41,962 nt of DNA, from NCBI GenBank assembly GCA_030447315.1, contig JAUJPD010000001.1, forward strand, positions 232,527 through 274,488, written 5' to 3'. The translations under genes and the position numbers were made by a program. This document shows positions 17,723-26,246 of this stretch, one piece after another. The DNA comes from Actinomycetota bacterium (GTDB lineage: Bacteria > Actinomycetota > CADDZG01 > WHSQ01). Each line of letters begins with the position of its first letter. The first letter of the stretch is position 1. The notes under the pieces were generated by a model that searched no databases, was not told the origin of the DNA, and was given only the letters and a program-made list of their open reading frames with translations.

Positions 17723-17742
17723 GCACTCCTATAGCACTCCTA
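17723..17742. promoter_or_regulatory. 11-bp-spaced direct repeat upstream of sat
   Basis: GCACTCCTA occurs at 17723-17731 and again at 17734-17742, one helical turn apart. It lies 75-95 bp upstream of the sat start, in the short gap before the next gene. The position suits a regulator-binding site. I see no confident -35/-10 pair. Confidence 0.4.
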
Positions 17743-17771
17743 GGGTAGCAAACACGCGCCGCAGACGCCAG

Positions 17772-18518
17772 CTAGGAGGGAACCACGCCTCCCAGACGAC
17801 GGTTGACGGCGTCGAGAGTGGCGCGGACGCACGTTTCGGTCACGGGCCCCCCTCTGGTGAGGGCGCCGCCCAGCACATCGAACTTCTGCTCCTCTTGCAC
17901 GACGACCAGGACGGCCTCTTGCTCGCCCAAGCTGACCAGAGCGGCCGTCTTCAGCTTGAAGTGGACCTCGGGAACCAGGGTTCGCACCGCGCCGAGGGTC
18001 GCCTCGGCCAGAACCTTGAGCCCGTGGGGCGTCTTCTCCGACGACGACGTTCCCACGACCTCGCTTTCGGAGCTTCCTAGGGCGACGACCGCCTGGGACT
18101 GCCAGCTACTAGAGGTGAGGGCGACTCGCCGCAGGGCCGGGCGGCTCCTCCCCGGCGCGGCCGGGGCTGGGGTCGAAGCAGGAGCAGGAGTCGTGGCGGC
18201 GGGCGAGGGGGTCAGGGGGCCGTGGGATCGGGCGTCCTGCTCGGCGACCTCGGCGGCTCGCTCCAGCGACTCGAGGTCGCCGAAATACGACTCGGCCTCG
18301 AGCTCGAAGACGAACACCTGACTGACCGGCCCGCCGAGGTCCCGATGCGCGATCTCGTTCAAGATCTGGGATTGCACCGCGTCCCGGTCCGTTCCTACCT
18401 GGGTGAACGCCTGGATCTCCGAGGGGGTCCCGTCACTGGTGCGCAGGATGACGCAGCCCAGCACCCCGGGCAGCTGCTTTATGGAGGCTTCGAGATCCTC
18501 TAAGTCGGTATGGCTCAT
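17772..18518 (-). CDS. two-domain protein of unknown function
   Basis: An intact frame of 248 residues with GGGGGG close to the ATG. The N-terminal part (about 1-95) starts LEDLEASIKQLPGVLGCVIL and ends in FELEAESYFGDLESLERA; it has an ACT-like alternation of strands and helices. An Ala/Pro linker (about 100-120) contains PAATTPAPASTPAPAAPG. The C-terminal part (about 125-248) has VVALGSSESEVVGTSSSEK, GLKVLAEATLGAVRTLVP, FKLKTAALVSLGEQEAVLVV and ETCVRATLDAVNRRLG. I do not recognise either domain with confidence. No signal peptide or membrane segment is visible. It is on the same strand as sat, 123 bp upstream, and may be regulatory; that is only a guess. Confidence 0.7.
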   Translation of the reverse strand: MSHTDLEDLEASIKQLPGVLGCVILRTSDGTPSEIQAFTQVGTDRDAVQSQILNEIAHRDLGGPVSQVFVFELEAESYFGDLESLERAAEVAEQDARSHGPLTPSPAATTPAPASTPAPAAPGRSRPALRRVALTSSSWQSQAVVALGSSESEVVGTSSSEKTPHGLKVLAEATLGAVRTLVPEVHFKLKTAALVSLGEQEAVLVVVQEEQKFDVLGGALTRGGPVTETCVRATLDAVNRRLGGVVPS

Positions 18519-18968
18519 CGTCCCCCCGGGGCTCGGTCACCTCCGCACTATAAGTGCCCTGGGGCCCAGCAAAGGGGCAAAGAGATGCACCCGCCGAGCC
18601 TTCGTCCCGGCCGAAACCGGTTTACGACTCAACGGGTGCAAGGGGGAATCTAGTCGTGTCCGAGATCGGCAACAAGGGCTTCGGCCCGAGTTTCTTCGCG
18701 ACTTCCACGATTTCTTCCCACTCTCGAGTCGCCCGGTCTCCCTCCCAGGCCGGCGGGAGTCCCCGAGGGCAGGGACGCGCGAAAAAAGAGCCGAGGCAGG
18801 CAGGTCTCCTCACACTTCGCCCGAATCCGTTAGAGGTTGCCCGCCGATCGAGCCTGTGGCAGGATGCCGAGCGATCATCCGCCCGGGCCGAGCCGGTAGA
18901 CGGGGTGACGTAAAGGGTCTTCGCGGGCCTGTGGATCCGGTGACCGACCGAAGGAGCTGACCGCCAGG
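18519..18968. other. 450-bp divergent intergenic region
   Basis: It lies between the starts of the unknown protein (minus) and the M23 peptidase (plus), so promoters for both are expected here. I see no strong sigma70 pair. I looked for a c-di-AMP (ydaO) riboswitch, which often precedes wall hydrolases in Actinobacteria; short pieces such as GGGGGAATC (18645-18653) and GGGC-TTCG-GCCC near 18680 occur, but the rest does not fit. A minus-strand open stretch at 18622-18775 is noted under rejected items. Confidence 0.5.
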
Positions 18969-20078
18969 ATGCTTTATCGAGGAGGACGCGCATGGATCGC
19001 GCTGACCATCCTCATGACCCTTCTCATCCCCGCAGCGGGCGTCTTCGCCGGGCCCAAGGACGAGCTGAACGACAAGAAGGCGGCCCTCGAGAAGGTACAA
19101 GCCGAGATCGAAGCCCACGAAGCCCAGGCCGGCTCGCTCGAAGAGCAGGCGGACGCCATCAACGACAGCATGATCCGGCTCCGCAACGAGCTCTCCCGGC
19201 TCACCATCGAGATCGCCCAGATCGAATCCGATGTGAGGAACGCCCAGGCCAAGATCGACGACCTTCAGGCCCAGATCGACGAGATCGAAGCGGTCGCGAC
19301 GCGCCAGGCGGTCTCCCTGTACAAATCGGGAGCCACAGAGACGCTCGACGCTCTGTTGAATGCGCATTCGCTCACGGAGCTCGACAACAGGGTCGAGATG
19401 CTGGGCGTGGCGGCCCAACAGAACACCGGCGCCTTGGTCCAGTTCGGCCGTCTTCAGGTCGAGATACAGGCCGCCCATCAGGAGCTGTTCGACCAGAAGG
19501 AGCGGCTCGAGGGGGCTCACGAGCGGCAGTCGGGGGTCCTCGCCAGCCTCGACGAGCGTCATGTCGTGCTTCAGGAAAAGCTCGCCCTGATCGAAGCGAA
19601 GCTGGGTGAGGAGCATGCGCACGAGGGCGACCTCGAGAACGCCATCCAAGACATCGAGCAGACGATCCTGGAAAAGACCACGCTCCACTCGGTGGCCGTC
19701 CTGGGCAAGTCCAGCGCCGGCTACATCTGGCCTCTGAACGGAAGCATCACCTCTTACTACGGGCCCCGGTGGGGGGGCATGCACACGGGTCTCGACATCG
19801 ACGCCGTCACGGGTCAGCCGATCGTGGCGTCGAACTCGGGCACCGTCATCCTGGCGGCTCCATATTCCGGGTACGGCAACGCCGTGATAATCGATCATGG
19901 CGGGACCCAGACGCTCTACGCACATATGTCGTCGATCGGCGTAGGCGAGGGTCAGCAGGTGTCCCAGGGCGAGATCGTGGGCAACGTCGGATGCACCGGA
20001 TCCTGCACCGGAGACCACCTGCACTTCGAGGTTCGGGTCGGTGGCTCGCCCGTGGACCCGCTGGGTTACCTGCCCTAG
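18969..20078 (+). CDS. secreted murein hydrolase with coiled coil and M23 peptidase domain (EnvC/NlpD-like)
   Basis: The product has 369 residues. A signal peptide or anchor (about 8-28: WIALTILMTLLIPAAGVFAG) is followed by a long coiled coil (about 30-240), with heptads such as AALEKVQAEIEAHEAQAGSL and LRNELSRLTIEIAQIESDV. The C-terminal LytM domain (about 250-365) has the zinc motif HTGLDI, the mid-strand YGNAVIIDHGGTQTLYAHM, and the second motif GDHLHFEVR. All zinc and catalytic residues appear present, so the protein may cleave peptide crosslinks itself instead of only activating an amidase. In Gram-positive bacteria such proteins act at the division septum. Its stop overlaps that of the convergent GNAT gene. 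Confidence 0.9.
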   Translation: MLYRGGRAWIALTILMTLLIPAAGVFAGPKDELNDKKAALEKVQAEIEAHEAQAGSLEEQADAINDSMIRLRNELSRLTIEIAQIESDVRNAQAKIDDLQAQIDEIEAVATRQAVSLYKSGATETLDALLNAHSLTELDNRVEMLGVAAQQNTGALVQFGRLQVEIQAAHQELFDQKERLEGAHERQSGVLASLDERHVVLQEKLALIEAKLGEEHAHEGDLENAIQDIEQTILEKTTLHSVAVLGKSSAGYIWPLNGSITSYYGPRWGGMHTGLDIDAVTGQPIVASNSGTVILAAPYSGYGNAVIIDHGGTQTLYAHMSSIGVGEGQQVSQGEIVGNVGCTGSCTGDHLHFEVRVGGSPVDPLGYLP

Positions 20079-21037
20079 CCGTTGGCTGGGAGCAACACCT
20101 TCTCGTAGCTGTCGACCGTTCTTCGCGCGCGCATACCGACCCGCTCATAGAGACGAACCGCGCCCGTCCGGTTACCCGCGTCAACACCCAGAGCCGCCGC
20201 CGGTAGCCCCCGGCGCTTGAAGAGCGCGAAGGAATGGGTCAGCAAGAGCTCGCCGACCCCGCGGCCCCTGGCTTCCTTGCGCACCCCGAGATCATTCACC
20301 CATCCCTCTCCGAGCTTCACCACGTTGATGGCTGCGCCAACCAGCCGACCGTCCTCGACAGCCACGAGACTCAGTCCAGGGTCGAAGTCATGCCTCCCGG
20401 CAACCCGTCGCCAAAAGCTCTCGAACGAAGTCGGCGTCCACCCCCAGTGGTCGGCGAAGGCGTGCTCGATCAGCTCGTGGAGCGCTCGAGCGTCTCGGTC
20501 GGGATCCAATGCCCGCAGTGTGATCGAGGCGGGAACGGAACGGGGTTGCGGAAGATCGTTCAAGTCGATGGCCATATGCCAGAAGTGACGAACCAAGCTG
20601 TACCCCCGGCGCTCGAACATCGCACGAGCTCCTTCGTCTCGACCGGGAAAGTAAGTGCGCAGCAGGACGGGGCGCCGCCCCAAAAAGGGGGCCGCGTGAG
20701 TCGCTGCCTGCTCGAAGCGGTCCACGAGGAAGGTTCCGATGCCCCGATCTCGTTGCGTGGGCGATACCCACCCCTGCGCTTCAAGAGCCTCAGCGTCCTC
20801 ACGCCGCGCATTCCAGAGCTCCGCGTATCCGACGATCTCGCCACCCTGCTCGACGACCCACGTGTCGATCTCTAGATCGAAATCGGGATCGCCGAGGTCC
20901 TCGGCGACATCGTCCTCCGTCACCCATGGGCTCGATCCCAGCGATACATCGACCGAGTTGACCAGCGCAGCGATCGCACCGGCGTCGCCGCGACGGGCAG
21001 AACGAAGGCTGAAACCATCCGGCAGATCGCTGTCCAA
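20075..21037 (-). CDS. tandem GNAT-domain acetyltransferase
   Basis: The product has 320 residues with two GNAT domains. The first (about 8-160) has a diverged acetyl-CoA loop, TQRDRGIGTFLVDRF. The second (about 170-318) has a canonical one, ARGRGVGELLLTHSFALF, followed by GVDAGNRTGAVRLYERVGM, the typical motif B. This double layout is seen in mycothiol synthase MshD and relatives. The MshD-specific features cannot be confirmed by eye, so I leave the substrate open. The gene converges on the M23 peptidase gene. Confidence 0.8.
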   Translation of the reverse strand: MDSDLPDGFSLRSARRGDAGAIAALVNSVDVSLGSSPWVTEDDVAEDLGDPDFDLEIDTWVVEQGGEIVGYAELWNARREDAEALEAQGWVSPTQRDRGIGTFLVDRFEQAATHAAPFLGRRPVLLRTYFPGRDEGARAMFERRGYSLVRHFWHMAIDLNDLPQPRSVPASITLRALDPDRDARALHELIEHAFADHWGWTPTSFESFWRRVAGRHDFDPGLSLVAVEDGRLVGAAINVVKLGEGWVNDLGVRKEARGRGVGELLLTHSFALFKRRGLPAAALGVDAGNRTGAVRLYERVGMRARRTVDSYEKVLLPANG

Positions 21038-21110
21038 ATCACCCTCCCGCGAGAACGATCACCAGCTTCCCCATATGCCAACGCGGGCACAAGCACCTTG
21101 GAGTTTGCAG

Positions 21111-21308
21111 CTCTGGAGCGGAGGGAGGGGTCCCGTCGTGGAAGCAGGGGGGCCTTGAGGGGCCCACGCGGGGCAACGACCTTCACGTCGGGTTTATTGC
21201 TCTGGAGCGGAGGGAGGCGGTCCCGTCGTGGAAGCAGGGGGCTCTGGAGCCCTTCGCAGGTTTCAGCTCTGGAGCGGAGGGAGGGGGTCCCGTCGTGGAA
21301 GCAGGGGG
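21111..21308. repeat. three copies of a 41-42 bp GC-rich repeat
   Basis: Copies lie at 21111-21151, 21200-21241 and 21267-21308, all in the same orientation. The unit starts CTCTGGAGCGGAGGGAGG, continues GGTCCCGTCGTGGAAGCAGG, and ends in a G-run. They are identical apart from one variable base and one missing G in copy 1. Copies 2 and 3 are followed by GCTCTGGAG, which repeats the start of the unit. Spacings between starts are 89 and 67 bp, so it is not a regular tandem array. No coding potential is evident. Confidence 0.9.
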
Positions 21309-21450
21309 CTCTGGAGGCGCCCGCCCTCTTCAGCCGAACGAACAAGGTGGGCGGGCGCCGGAAGGAGCAGGCCCCGCCCGTTCAGGCGGCGCCGTCGCGC
21401 CCCCCTGCGTACGACGGGTGCCCCCGGCCCCGGAGCGGAGCCGCGCACGA

Positions 21451-21481
21451 AAAGGGGCCCGGTCTGTCGACCGGGCCCTTT
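21451..21481 (-). terminator. terminator downstream of groEL
   Basis: A 10-bp GC stem, GGGCCCGGTC (21455-21464) with GACCGGGCCC (21469-21478) and a 4-nt loop, is flanked by A and T runs on the two sides. Read on the minus strand it ends in CCTTTT, a good intrinsic terminator for groES-groEL. Confidence 0.8.
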
Positions 21482-21499
21482 CACTCTGTAGACCGAAAG

Positions 21500-21527
21500 T
21501 GCGGTTAGGCCGAAGGGCCTTACCGCA
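21500..21527 (-). other. hairpin with central T-T mismatch, groEL 3' region (distal)
   Basis: TGCGGT pairs with ACCGCA and AGGCC with GGCCT, around a GAAG loop, with one symmetric T-T mismatch inside the stem (A-A in the minus-strand RNA). It is probably part of the groEL mRNA 3' UTR. Confidence 0.7.
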
Positions 21528-21535
21528 TCCAGGGG

Positions 21536-21570
21536 AATGAGGTTAGCGCGGGTTTTGCGCTTACCTCATT
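21536..21570 (-). other. hairpin with central T-T mismatch, groEL 3' region (proximal)
   Basis: AATGAGGT pairs with ACCTCATT and AGCGC with GCGCT, around a 7-nt loop, again with a single symmetric T-T mismatch five pairs from the loop. It ends 2 bp from the groEL stop codon. It shares the GGTTAG...CTTACC mismatch core with the distal hairpin. Confidence 0.7.
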
Positions 21571-21572
21571 TG

Positions 21573-23222
<1,650 letters not shown>

Positions 23223-23252
23223 TCAGTTTCTCCGTTTCTGTTGAGGGACCGA

Positions 23253-23555
23253 TTAACCGACGATCGCGAGGACGTCGCGGGCCGACAGGATGAGCAGGTC
23301 CTCGCCTTCGACCTTGATGTCAGTGCCTCCGTACTTCGAGTAGAGGACCCGGTCACCCTCTTTCACGTCGACCGGGATGAGGTCGCCGGTGTCGCTGCGC
23401 TTTCCCGGACCAACGGCCAAAACGGTGCCCTCCTGAGGCTTCTCCTTGGCGGTGTCGGGGATCACCAGGCCGGACGGAAGGGTCTCGTCACCTTCGTCGG
23501 GACGGACCAGGATCCGGTCCTCCAGCGGCTTGATCGTCTTCGTAGCAGTAGCCAT
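23253..23555 (-). CDS. groES: co-chaperonin GroES (Hsp10)
   Basis: The product has 100 residues, normal for the family. It caps the GroEL ring. It starts [20 protein letters not shown], with the mobile loop following in [13 protein letters not shown], then GTVLAVGPG, and ends [25 protein letters not shown] lies 7 nt before the ATG. It is first gene of the groES-groEL operon and has the CIRCE element 30 bp upstream of its start. Confidence 0.97.
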   Translation of the reverse strand: MATATKTIKPLEDRILVRPDEGDETLPSGLVIPDTAKEKPQEGTVLAVGPGKRSDTGDLIPVDVKEGDRVLYSKYGGTDIKVEGEDLLILSARDVLAIVG

Positions 23556-23585
23556 TTACCTACCTCCTGCGGGGTTGTCCTGCGA

Positions 23586-23612
23586 TTAGCACTCCAATGG
23601 TGCGAGTGCTAA
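23586..23612. promoter_or_regulatory. CIRCE operator (HrcA site)
   Basis: TTAGCACTC (23586-23594), a 9-bp spacer, then GAGTGCTAA (23604-23612): a perfect match to the CIRCE consensus. It lies between the promoter and groES, and HrcA bound here would repress the operon until heat shock. No hrcA gene is in the window. Confidence 0.97.
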
Positions 23613-23641
23613 GGATAGCCCCCCGTGCGCGGGATGGTCAA
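23612..23641 (-). promoter_or_regulatory. groES-groEL promoter
   Basis: On the minus strand TTGACC (23641-23636) and TATCCT (23617-23612) are separated by 18 bp. The -10 box touches the CIRCE element, so transcription would start inside the operator, as is usual. Confidence 0.7.
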
Positions 23642-23646
23642 ACGCG

Positions 23647-23677
23647 AAAGAGCGGGCCCCCAGGGGGCCCGCTCTTT
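23647..23677 (-). terminator. strong terminator upstream of groES
   Basis: A 14-bp stem, AAAGAGCGGGCCCC (23647-23660) with GGGGCCCGCTCTTT (23664-23677) and a 3-nt loop. It lies about 45 bp after the stop of the secreted-protein gene and insulates groES from it. A smaller hairpin, GGGCGC/GCGCCC (23699-23715), lies between them. Confidence 0.85.
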
Positions 23678-23722
23678 GTCAGCGTATGAGGCTGCTTCGG
23701 GCGCTGGAGGCGCCCGGGCCTT

Positions 23723-24208
23723 TTACGGCTTTAGCTCGTAGCGCACCGGGGCGGGGTCGCCGGCGAAGTTCGCCAGTAGCACCCAGCTGACTCCCGCGGG
23801 CATGATCCCCTCGGCGTCGCTCTTCTCTCCCACGGTGGCCGCGGCCGAGATCGACGTCGGCAACAGGACGCAGTCCTTGTCGTAGAAGAAGGCGTAGAGG
23901 TCGTGTCCGAGCGCCACGGAGTCCGCGGTCGCTGTGATCGTCGACTGGATCTTCTGGTACGCCTTCGGGACCTCGTAGACGAAGGCGTCGAGCCCGTTCG
24001 ATGCGGGGATGGCGCAGCGGGCTTCAAACTCGTTGGCGGTGATCGAGTTCACCTCTCCGGTCGATGAGTACAGCATCGTGTGCGCGATCGCTATGACGCC
24101 ATCCGGGCTCGTGTAGGGCTTGGGCTTCTTCTTGCCTGCCGCAGCCGGCGCGACGAGCGCCGCCACCATCACAACAACCAGAGCCATCAACATGTACTTA
24201 GACCTCAT
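23723..24208 (-). CDS. small secreted protein of unknown function
   Basis: The product has 161 residues from an ATG with AAGGAG upstream. The first 25 residues are a Sec signal peptide (MLMALVVVMVAALVAPAAAG) with a likely AAA-G cleavage site, followed by a basic GKKKPKPY stretch. The mature part has a SITANEFEARCAIPASNGLD segment and the single later Cys in YDKDCVLLP, so one disulfide is possible. YEVPKAY and VALGHDLYAFFYD suggest a beta-sandwich, like small extracellular domains. I recognise no family. It has its own strong terminator. Upstream on the same strand are a tsaD relic and the Clp_N gene. Confidence 0.75.
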   Translation of the reverse strand: MRSKYMLMALVVVMVAALVAPAAAGKKKPKPYTSPDGVIAIAHTMLYSSTGEVNSITANEFEARCAIPASNGLDAFVYEVPKAYQKIQSTITATADSVALGHDLYAFFYDKDCVLLPTSISAAATVGEKSDAEGIMPAGVSWVLLANFAGDPAPVRYELKP

Positions 24209-24306
24209 CGTGCGCTCCTTGGTAGATGAACCGCCTCTGGTCCAACTGTTCGCCCCAACGGGTCGATATCCTGCCCGAGCCGCCATATCGGCGTCTAAGC
24301 CGCCCT

Positions 24307-24378
24307 CTAGACGGGTCGGAGGTTCGGGTCGGGTGCGGCGTCGAGGACCGTGGTAGGCCCTCTGCGGATCATCGCGGT
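24307..24378 (-). pseudogene. relic of a second tsaD C-terminus
   Basis: On the minus strand this stretch encodes AMIRRGPTTVLDAAPDPNLR and then PV and a stop. The end of the intact tsaD encodes AMIRRGRTTPLDAAPHPNLP. Many of the DNA differences fall at third codon positions, so the piece evolved as coding sequence and is not a fresh copy. Nothing more of tsaD is present: the Clp_N stop codon lies only about 15 bp beyond it. Confidence 0.75.
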
Positions 24379-24393
24379 AAGCCGCGCTGCCGC

Positions 24394-25098
24394 TCAGACC
24401 GCGTGCCCGCAGCGACCGCAGTAGGGGATCGAGACCTGGTGACGGCCCTCGTTGGCCGCGCCCTCGGGCGCAGATCCCCCCGGGGTCGCATCGTCCGTCC
24501 CCGCTTCTATGACGGCGACCCGCAGGTGCTCGGTCAAGCTATCTCCGCACATCGGGCACATGGGAGGCGAGGCGGCGCGCGGCTTCGCATAGCTGCCCGT
24601 GGCCCACGCCCGGGCCTCGGCTCGGCCCGAGAGCCTCTTCCCCTGACCGCCGCGTCCGGGGGAGGAGCCGCTCAGCAAACCGATCACCTGCTGGCGAACG
24701 GCGCCGAGCTCGGCCCCCAGGTCCACCAGGACACGGGCGGCGACTCCGTCGCCCTCGCTGATCAAGCCCAGCAGGATGTGCTCGGTACCGATGTAGTTGT
24801 GGCCGAGCTTCAGAGCTTCGCGCAGCGAAAGCTCCAGCACGGTCTTGGCACGGGGTGTGAAAGGGACGTGCCGCGGTTGGGGTGACTCACCCGCTCCGAT
24901 GATGTCTTCCACTTGCCGGCGGACCTTCTCGAGCGAGATGCCCAGTGATTCGAGCGCCTGGGCGGCGACACCCTCGCCTTCATGGATCAGCCCCAGCAAG
25001 ATGTGCTCGGAGCCGATGTAGTCGTGGTTGAGAAGCCGCGCCTCTTCTTGGGCAAAAACGATGACTCGCTGGGCCCTGTCGGTGAAACGTTCGAACAA
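24394..25098 (-). CDS. stand-alone Clp_N (ClpC N-domain) protein with C-terminal zinc ribbon
   Basis: The product has 234 residues. A TTG start at 25098 is chosen because GGAGG lies 6 nt upstream and the family N-terminus LFERFTDRAQRVIVFAQEEA follows at once. It carries two Clp repeats: LNHDYIGSEHILLGLIHEGE (about 25-44) and LGHNYIGTEHILLGLISEGD (about 100-119). There is no AAA+ ATPase domain. The last 60 residues hold two Cys pairs, CPMCGDSL and YCGRCGHAV, about 40 residues apart, a likely zinc ribbon. The N half resembles mycobacterial ClpC2 and the McsA/Clp_N adaptor world. A role as adaptor or decoy for ClpC is inferred. It follows the tsaD stop with a 2-bp gap, so translation is probably coupled. 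Confidence 0.85.
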   Translation of the reverse strand: MFERFTDRAQRVIVFAQEEARLLNHDYIGSEHILLGLIHEGEGVAAQALESLGISLEKVRRQVEDIIGAGESPQPRHVPFTPRAKTVLELSLREALKLGHNYIGTEHILLGLISEGDGVAARVLVDLGAELGAVRQQVIGLLSGSSPGRGGQGKRLSGRAEARAWATGSYAKPRAASPPMCPMCGDSLTEHLRVAVIEAGTDDATPGGSAPEGAANEGRHQVSIPYCGRCGHAV

Positions 25099-25100
25099 CG

Positions 25101-26246
25101 TCAGCCTCCGGTCAACGGGAGGTTCGGGTGGGGGGCTGCATCCAAGGGGGTCGTGCGGCCCCGGCGGATCATCGCGGTGGCACAGGCGGCGACCATCGCC
25201 GCGTTGTCGGTGCACAGCTCCAGGGGAGGCACCGTCATCTTGATGCCTCGCTCGGCGCATCCCGTCGCGAGTCCCTGCCTGAGGCCGGAGTTCGCGGCCA
25301 CCCCACCGCACAAGAAGACGCGCTCGGCCCCCACGTGGTCGGCCGCCGCCAGCGTCTTGGCCACCTGGATGTCGACCACGGCCTGCTGGAACGACGCCGC
25401 TATGTCCTCGACCACCACCGGTTCCCCCCGGGCCTCCAGCTTCCGGACGTGGTTGATCACGGCCGTCTTGATCCCGGAGTAAGAAACGTCGAAGCCGGGC
25501 TCGCCCGACATCGCTCGAGGGAACCTCACGGCGGTCGGGTTGCCCAGCAACGACATCCGGTCGATCTCCGGCCCCCCCGGGTAATCCAGCCCCAGGAAGC
25601 GAGCGACCTTGTCGAAGGCCTCTCCGGCAGCATCGTCGATCGTGCTTCCGAGGATGTCGTAATCACCGTGGTCGACGGCGTGGACGACCAGGGTGTGGCC
25701 TCCCGAGATGATGAGGGCCAGGGCCGGGAACCTCGCGTCGGGATCGACCAGCAGGTTCGAGTAGAGGTGGGCCTCGAGGTGGTTCACTCCCACGAACGGG
25801 AGCTCCAGAACGGCCGCGATGGCCTTCGCCTCCGACACTCCCACCAGCAGAGACCCGATCAACCCGGGACCTATGGTCGCCGCTACCGCGTCTAGATCCC
25901 AGAACGTCGCATCCGCCCGCAACAGGGCTTCACCGATCACGGGGGTCAACGCCTCCACGTGAGCACGGGCCGCCACCTCAGGCACGATGCCGCCGTACTC
26001 GCCGTGCAGGTCGCCCTGGGAGATGATGACGTTGGAAAGGATCTCGCGGCCCCCTTTGACCACCGCGGCCGAGGTCTCGTCACACGATGTCTCGATGCCG
26101 AGGACAAGGGTGCTCTCGTCCCACTCCTGCATGGGAAGCTCCCGAGTGGCGGGTGCGGGCGCGGTCAGCACGGACTCGCCCTCGAAAGATCCCAGATCTG
26201 AAGCGGTCGCCGGCCGCCCCATCGGGTCGCGCGGGATATCGCTCAT
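25101..26246 (-). CDS. tsaD: tRNA N6-adenosine threonylcarbamoyltransferase TsaD
   Basis: The product has 381 residues. It transfers threonylcarbamoyl to A37 of ANN-decoding tRNAs (t6A), working with TsaB and TsaE. The ASKHA fold begins LVLGIETSCDETSAAVV. The metal ligands are in RAHVEA and NHLEAHLYSN, and the nucleotide loops are ISGGHTLVV and FLCGGVAANSGLR. The ATG at 26246 overlaps the rimI stop as ATGA. That start adds about 40 residues before the conserved domain, with an alternative ATG just ahead of QEWDESTLVLGIETS. The tail LDAAPHPNLPL is mirrored in the relic at 24307-24378. Confidence 0.95.
   Translation of the reverse strand: MSDIPRDPMGRPATASDLGSFEGESVLTAPAPATRELPMQEWDESTLVLGIETSCDETSAAVVKGGREILSNVIISQGDLHGEYGGIVPEVAARAHVEALTPVIGEALLRADATFWDLDAVAATIGPGLIGSLLVGVSEAKAIAAVLELPFVGVNHLEAHLYSNLLVDPDARFPALALIISGGHTLVVHAVDHGDYDILGSTIDDAAGEAFDKVARFLGLDYPGGPEIDRMSLLGNPTAVRFPRAMSGEPGFDVSYSGIKTAVINHVRKLEARGEPVVVEDIAASFQQAVVDIQVAKTLAAADHVGAERVFLCGGVAANSGLRQGLATGCAERGIKMTVPPLELCTDNAAMVAACATAMIRRGRTTPLDAAPHPNLPLTGG

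Noticed and set aside
18580-18760. Possible ydaO (c-di-AMP) riboswitch ahead of the M23 peptidase
   Set aside because: Only scattered short matches; the conserved core and closing helix cannot be built.
18622-18775. Minus-strand open stretch that reads like protein (REWEEIVEVAKKLGPKPLLP and on to a stop)
   Set aside because: The last 35 residues look plausible, but no start codon or ribosome-binding site lies close in frame and the upstream residues look random. It could be a relic or chance.
21100-21320. CRISPR-like array
   Set aside because: Only three repeats, unequal spacers of 25-48 bp, no cas genes, and terminal duplication of the unit instead of clean repeats.
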